NCBI GenBank assembly: GCA_902785445.1 | Contig: CACZYN010000107.1 | Span: 1 to 6,678 of the forward strand | DNA length: 6,678 nt | Direction of reading: 5' to 3' | Source: an uncultured Anaerovibrio sp. | GTDB lineage: Bacteria; Bacillota; Negativicutes; Selenomonadales; Selenomonadaceae | Shown: piece by piece, positions 5,218-6,678 of the stretch | Numbering within the stretch: the stretch's first letter is position 1 | Layout: the number at the start of each line of letters is the position of its first letter | Translations under genes and position numbers: made by a program | Notes under the pieces: model-generated | The model's input: the letters and a program-made list of their open reading frames with translations, nothing else | The model's database searches: none | Told to the model about the DNA's origin: nothing

Positions 5218-6678
5218 ATGAATAAGTTTTCCCTACGTAATAAGTTAATCTTTGTCGTAGTCGTGATTTCGCTGTTGACTACGGTATGTATCAGTTCCAT
5301 GATGCTTTGGAATATGGTGGAGGAAACAGAGCGGCAGGTGGAAAATTATCGCCAGACCTTAACCAAGGATGTGGAAAAGCAGCTTAAGGACCAAACTGAA
5401 AGTGCTATTTCCGTTATAAAATACGTCTACAGTTTACAGCAAAGTGGCGTGCTTACGGAAGAACAAGCCAAAAAGGAAGCTGCTGATCGGGTCAGAAGCA
5501 TGCGTTATGACGGGGGCGCCGGTTATTTTTGGGTTGATACATATGATGGTACCAACGTAGTGCTTTTAGGCCGGGATTCCGAGGGTAAAAACAGACTCCA
5601 TTTAGTGGACCCTAATGGAACACATTTTATTGAAGAGATGCTGGCTAATGGTAGAAAGCCAGAAGGCGGTTTTACGGATTTGATGTTTGCCAAGCCAGGG
5701 GAAACTACTCCGTTGCCTAAGAGAAACTACACCTTGGCCTTTGAACCATATAAGTGGGTTGTAGGTACGGGTGTCTGGATTGATTCCATTGATACATTGG
5801 TGGAAGAGCAGAGTGTTTCAGCCCACGAAGCTATGGTGGCCAGCATAATTAAAATATGTGTTTTTGTACTGATTTTACAGGTGTTGTTCATCGGCATTGC
5901 GTATATTTTTGCCAGCCGTATTACCCAGCCAATTATCAATGTTACTGAACGGTTGAAAATATTGGCTACTGGTGATTTCCGCCGAGATAGAAATGATAAT
6001 CCGGCCAATGATTCTAACGATGAGATTGGGGATATGCATAAGGCCTTGCGTACATTACAAAATAATGTCAGCAAGATGATGCAGAAGGTTCATAATACCG
6101 CTTTGCAGGTAACGGATTCTGTTTCCATGCTTAATAACAATGCTACCCAGTCAGCAGATGTTTCCGGTTCAGTGGCCAATTCCATGGTCAAGGTGGCCGG
6201 GGATTGCTCGGAGCAGTTTACGTCCATAGAGACGGCTACCGGACAGATAGAATCATTGGGTAATCATATGAACGGTTTTGTTACCACCATAGAGCATTCC
6301 AGTGAAGTGGTTAAGACCACACAGGAAAAAGCTGCCTCCGAGGCTAAAACCGTCACGGAAGCCGTGGAACAGATGAAGCTTATCCAAAAATCTGTTACGG
6401 AATCAGCAACGGTTATTGCCGAGTTAGGTGAGGAATCTGAACGAATCGGGAAGATCGTTGATACCATATCCGCTATTGCGGCCCAGACTAATTTGCTGGC
6501 GCTCAATGCCGCAATTGAGGCAGCCCGGGCCGGTGAGCATGGCCGGGGATTTGCTGTAGTTGCTGATGAAGTTCGTAAATTGGCGGAACAGTCCAGTGAA
6601 TCCGCCAATGAAATTGCCAGTCTGATTACCTCGGTACAGGAAAAGAGTCAAAAGGCTGTAGATGTTATGCAGCAGGGG
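5218..6678 (+). CDS. Methyl-accepting chemotaxis protein with single Cache sensor (3' end outside window)
   Basis: The frame is open for 487 residues to the window edge with no stop. TM1 is about residues 10-31, and the extracytoplasmic sensor about 33-205. The sensor has features of a single Cache domain (sCache_2): GYFWVDTYDG (102-111), a GG at 150-151, and KRNYTLAFEPYKWVVGTGVWID (168-189). TM2 is about 209-232, HAMP about 233-285, and the signalling coiled coil follows. The highly conserved hairpin tip is present (AAQTNLLALNAAIEAARAGE, 421-440, then GRGFAVVADEVRKLAEQ), where CheA and CheW dock. Only part of the returning helix is seen; roughly another 80-170 residues are expected. Such receptors often sense small carboxylates, but the ligand cannot be read here. 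AAGGAGG (5204-5210) lies 7 bases before the ATG. The 108-base gap upstream contains a -10-like TATATT (5185-5190) without a good -35. An Asn/Asp-rich stretch (259-268) makes the HAMP slightly longer than usual. Confidence 0.95.
   Translation, partial: MNKFSLRNKLIFVVVVISLLTTVCISSMMLWNMVEETERQVENYRQTLTKDVEKQLKDQTESAISVIKYVYSLQQSGVLTEEQAKKEAADRVRSMRYDGGAGYFWVDTYDGTNVVLLGRDSEGKNRLHLVDPNGTHFIEEMLANGRKPEGGFTDLMFAKPGETTPLPKRNYTLAFEPYKWVVGTGVWIDSIDTLVEEQSVSAHEAMVASIIKICVFVLILQVLFIGIAYIFASRITQPIINVTERLKILATGDFRRDRNDNPANDSNDEIGDMHKALRTLQNNVSKMMQKVHNTALQVTDSVSMLNNNATQSADVSGSVANSMVKVAGDCSEQFTSIETATGQIESLGNHMNGFVTTIEHSSEVVKTTQEKAASEAKTVTEAVEQMKLIQKSVTESATVIAELGEESERIGKIVDTISAIAAQTNLLALNAAIEAARAGEHGRGFAVVADEVRKLAEQSSESANEIASLITSVQEKSQKAVDVMQQG

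Noticed and set aside
6264..6608. Antisense open frames opposite the chemoreceptor signalling domain
   Set aside because: The Ala/Ser-rich translation mirrors the repetitive coiled-coil codons of the sense gene; no independent support was seen.

Overview
The window is a stretch of ordinary bacterial chromosome with six genes and the ends of two more, all on the + strand. Gene order and content point to a Firmicutes-type organism. mltG-trmR-trhP matches the yrrL-yrrM-yrrN/O block of Bacillus subtilis, and aroQ-Xaa-Pro peptidase-efp matches yqhS-yqhT-efp. The chemoreceptor implies a motile cell. Moderate GC and the mixture of genes would suit a member of the Negativicutes (Selenomonas/Anaerovibrio-like), but that placement is a guess from general appearance and no marker here proves it.

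Region 1 (1-3436) looks like one tightly packed operon. It holds the tail of a probable mltG (1-45), trmR (45-656, overlapping the previous stop by one base), a U32-family trhP-like gene (663-1880), aroQ (1896-2342) and an M24B Xaa-Pro peptidase (2354-3436). Gaps are -1, 6, 15 and 11 bases. TrhP and TrmR would act in sequence on wobble uridine 34 of tRNAs (hydroxylation, then O-methylation). AroQ feeds the shikimate pathway, whose product prephenate is reported to be needed for TrhP action.

Region 2 (3410-4088) is efp, with a candidate promoter of its own, an A/T-rich leader containing an 11-bp direct repeat, a strong ribosome binding site, strongly biased codons and a textbook terminator. 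EF-P would be made in large amounts even though it sits at the end of the operon. The common theme of regions 1 and 2 is decoding and translation (wobble modification, polyproline stalling), plus handling of X-Pro peptides.

Region 3 (4089-6678) holds two separately spaced genes. The first is a DEDDh 3'-5' exonuclease with an unassigned C-terminal half (4192-5109). The second is a methyl-accepting chemotaxis protein with a single Cache sensor (5218 to the window edge, with its end missing). No RNA genes, insertion sequences, CRISPR arrays, phage genes or defence genes were seen. No intergenic stretch reaches 300 bases. I do not find a previously undescribed system; the most interesting points are the trhP/aroQ metabolic link and the unassigned domain of the exonuclease.
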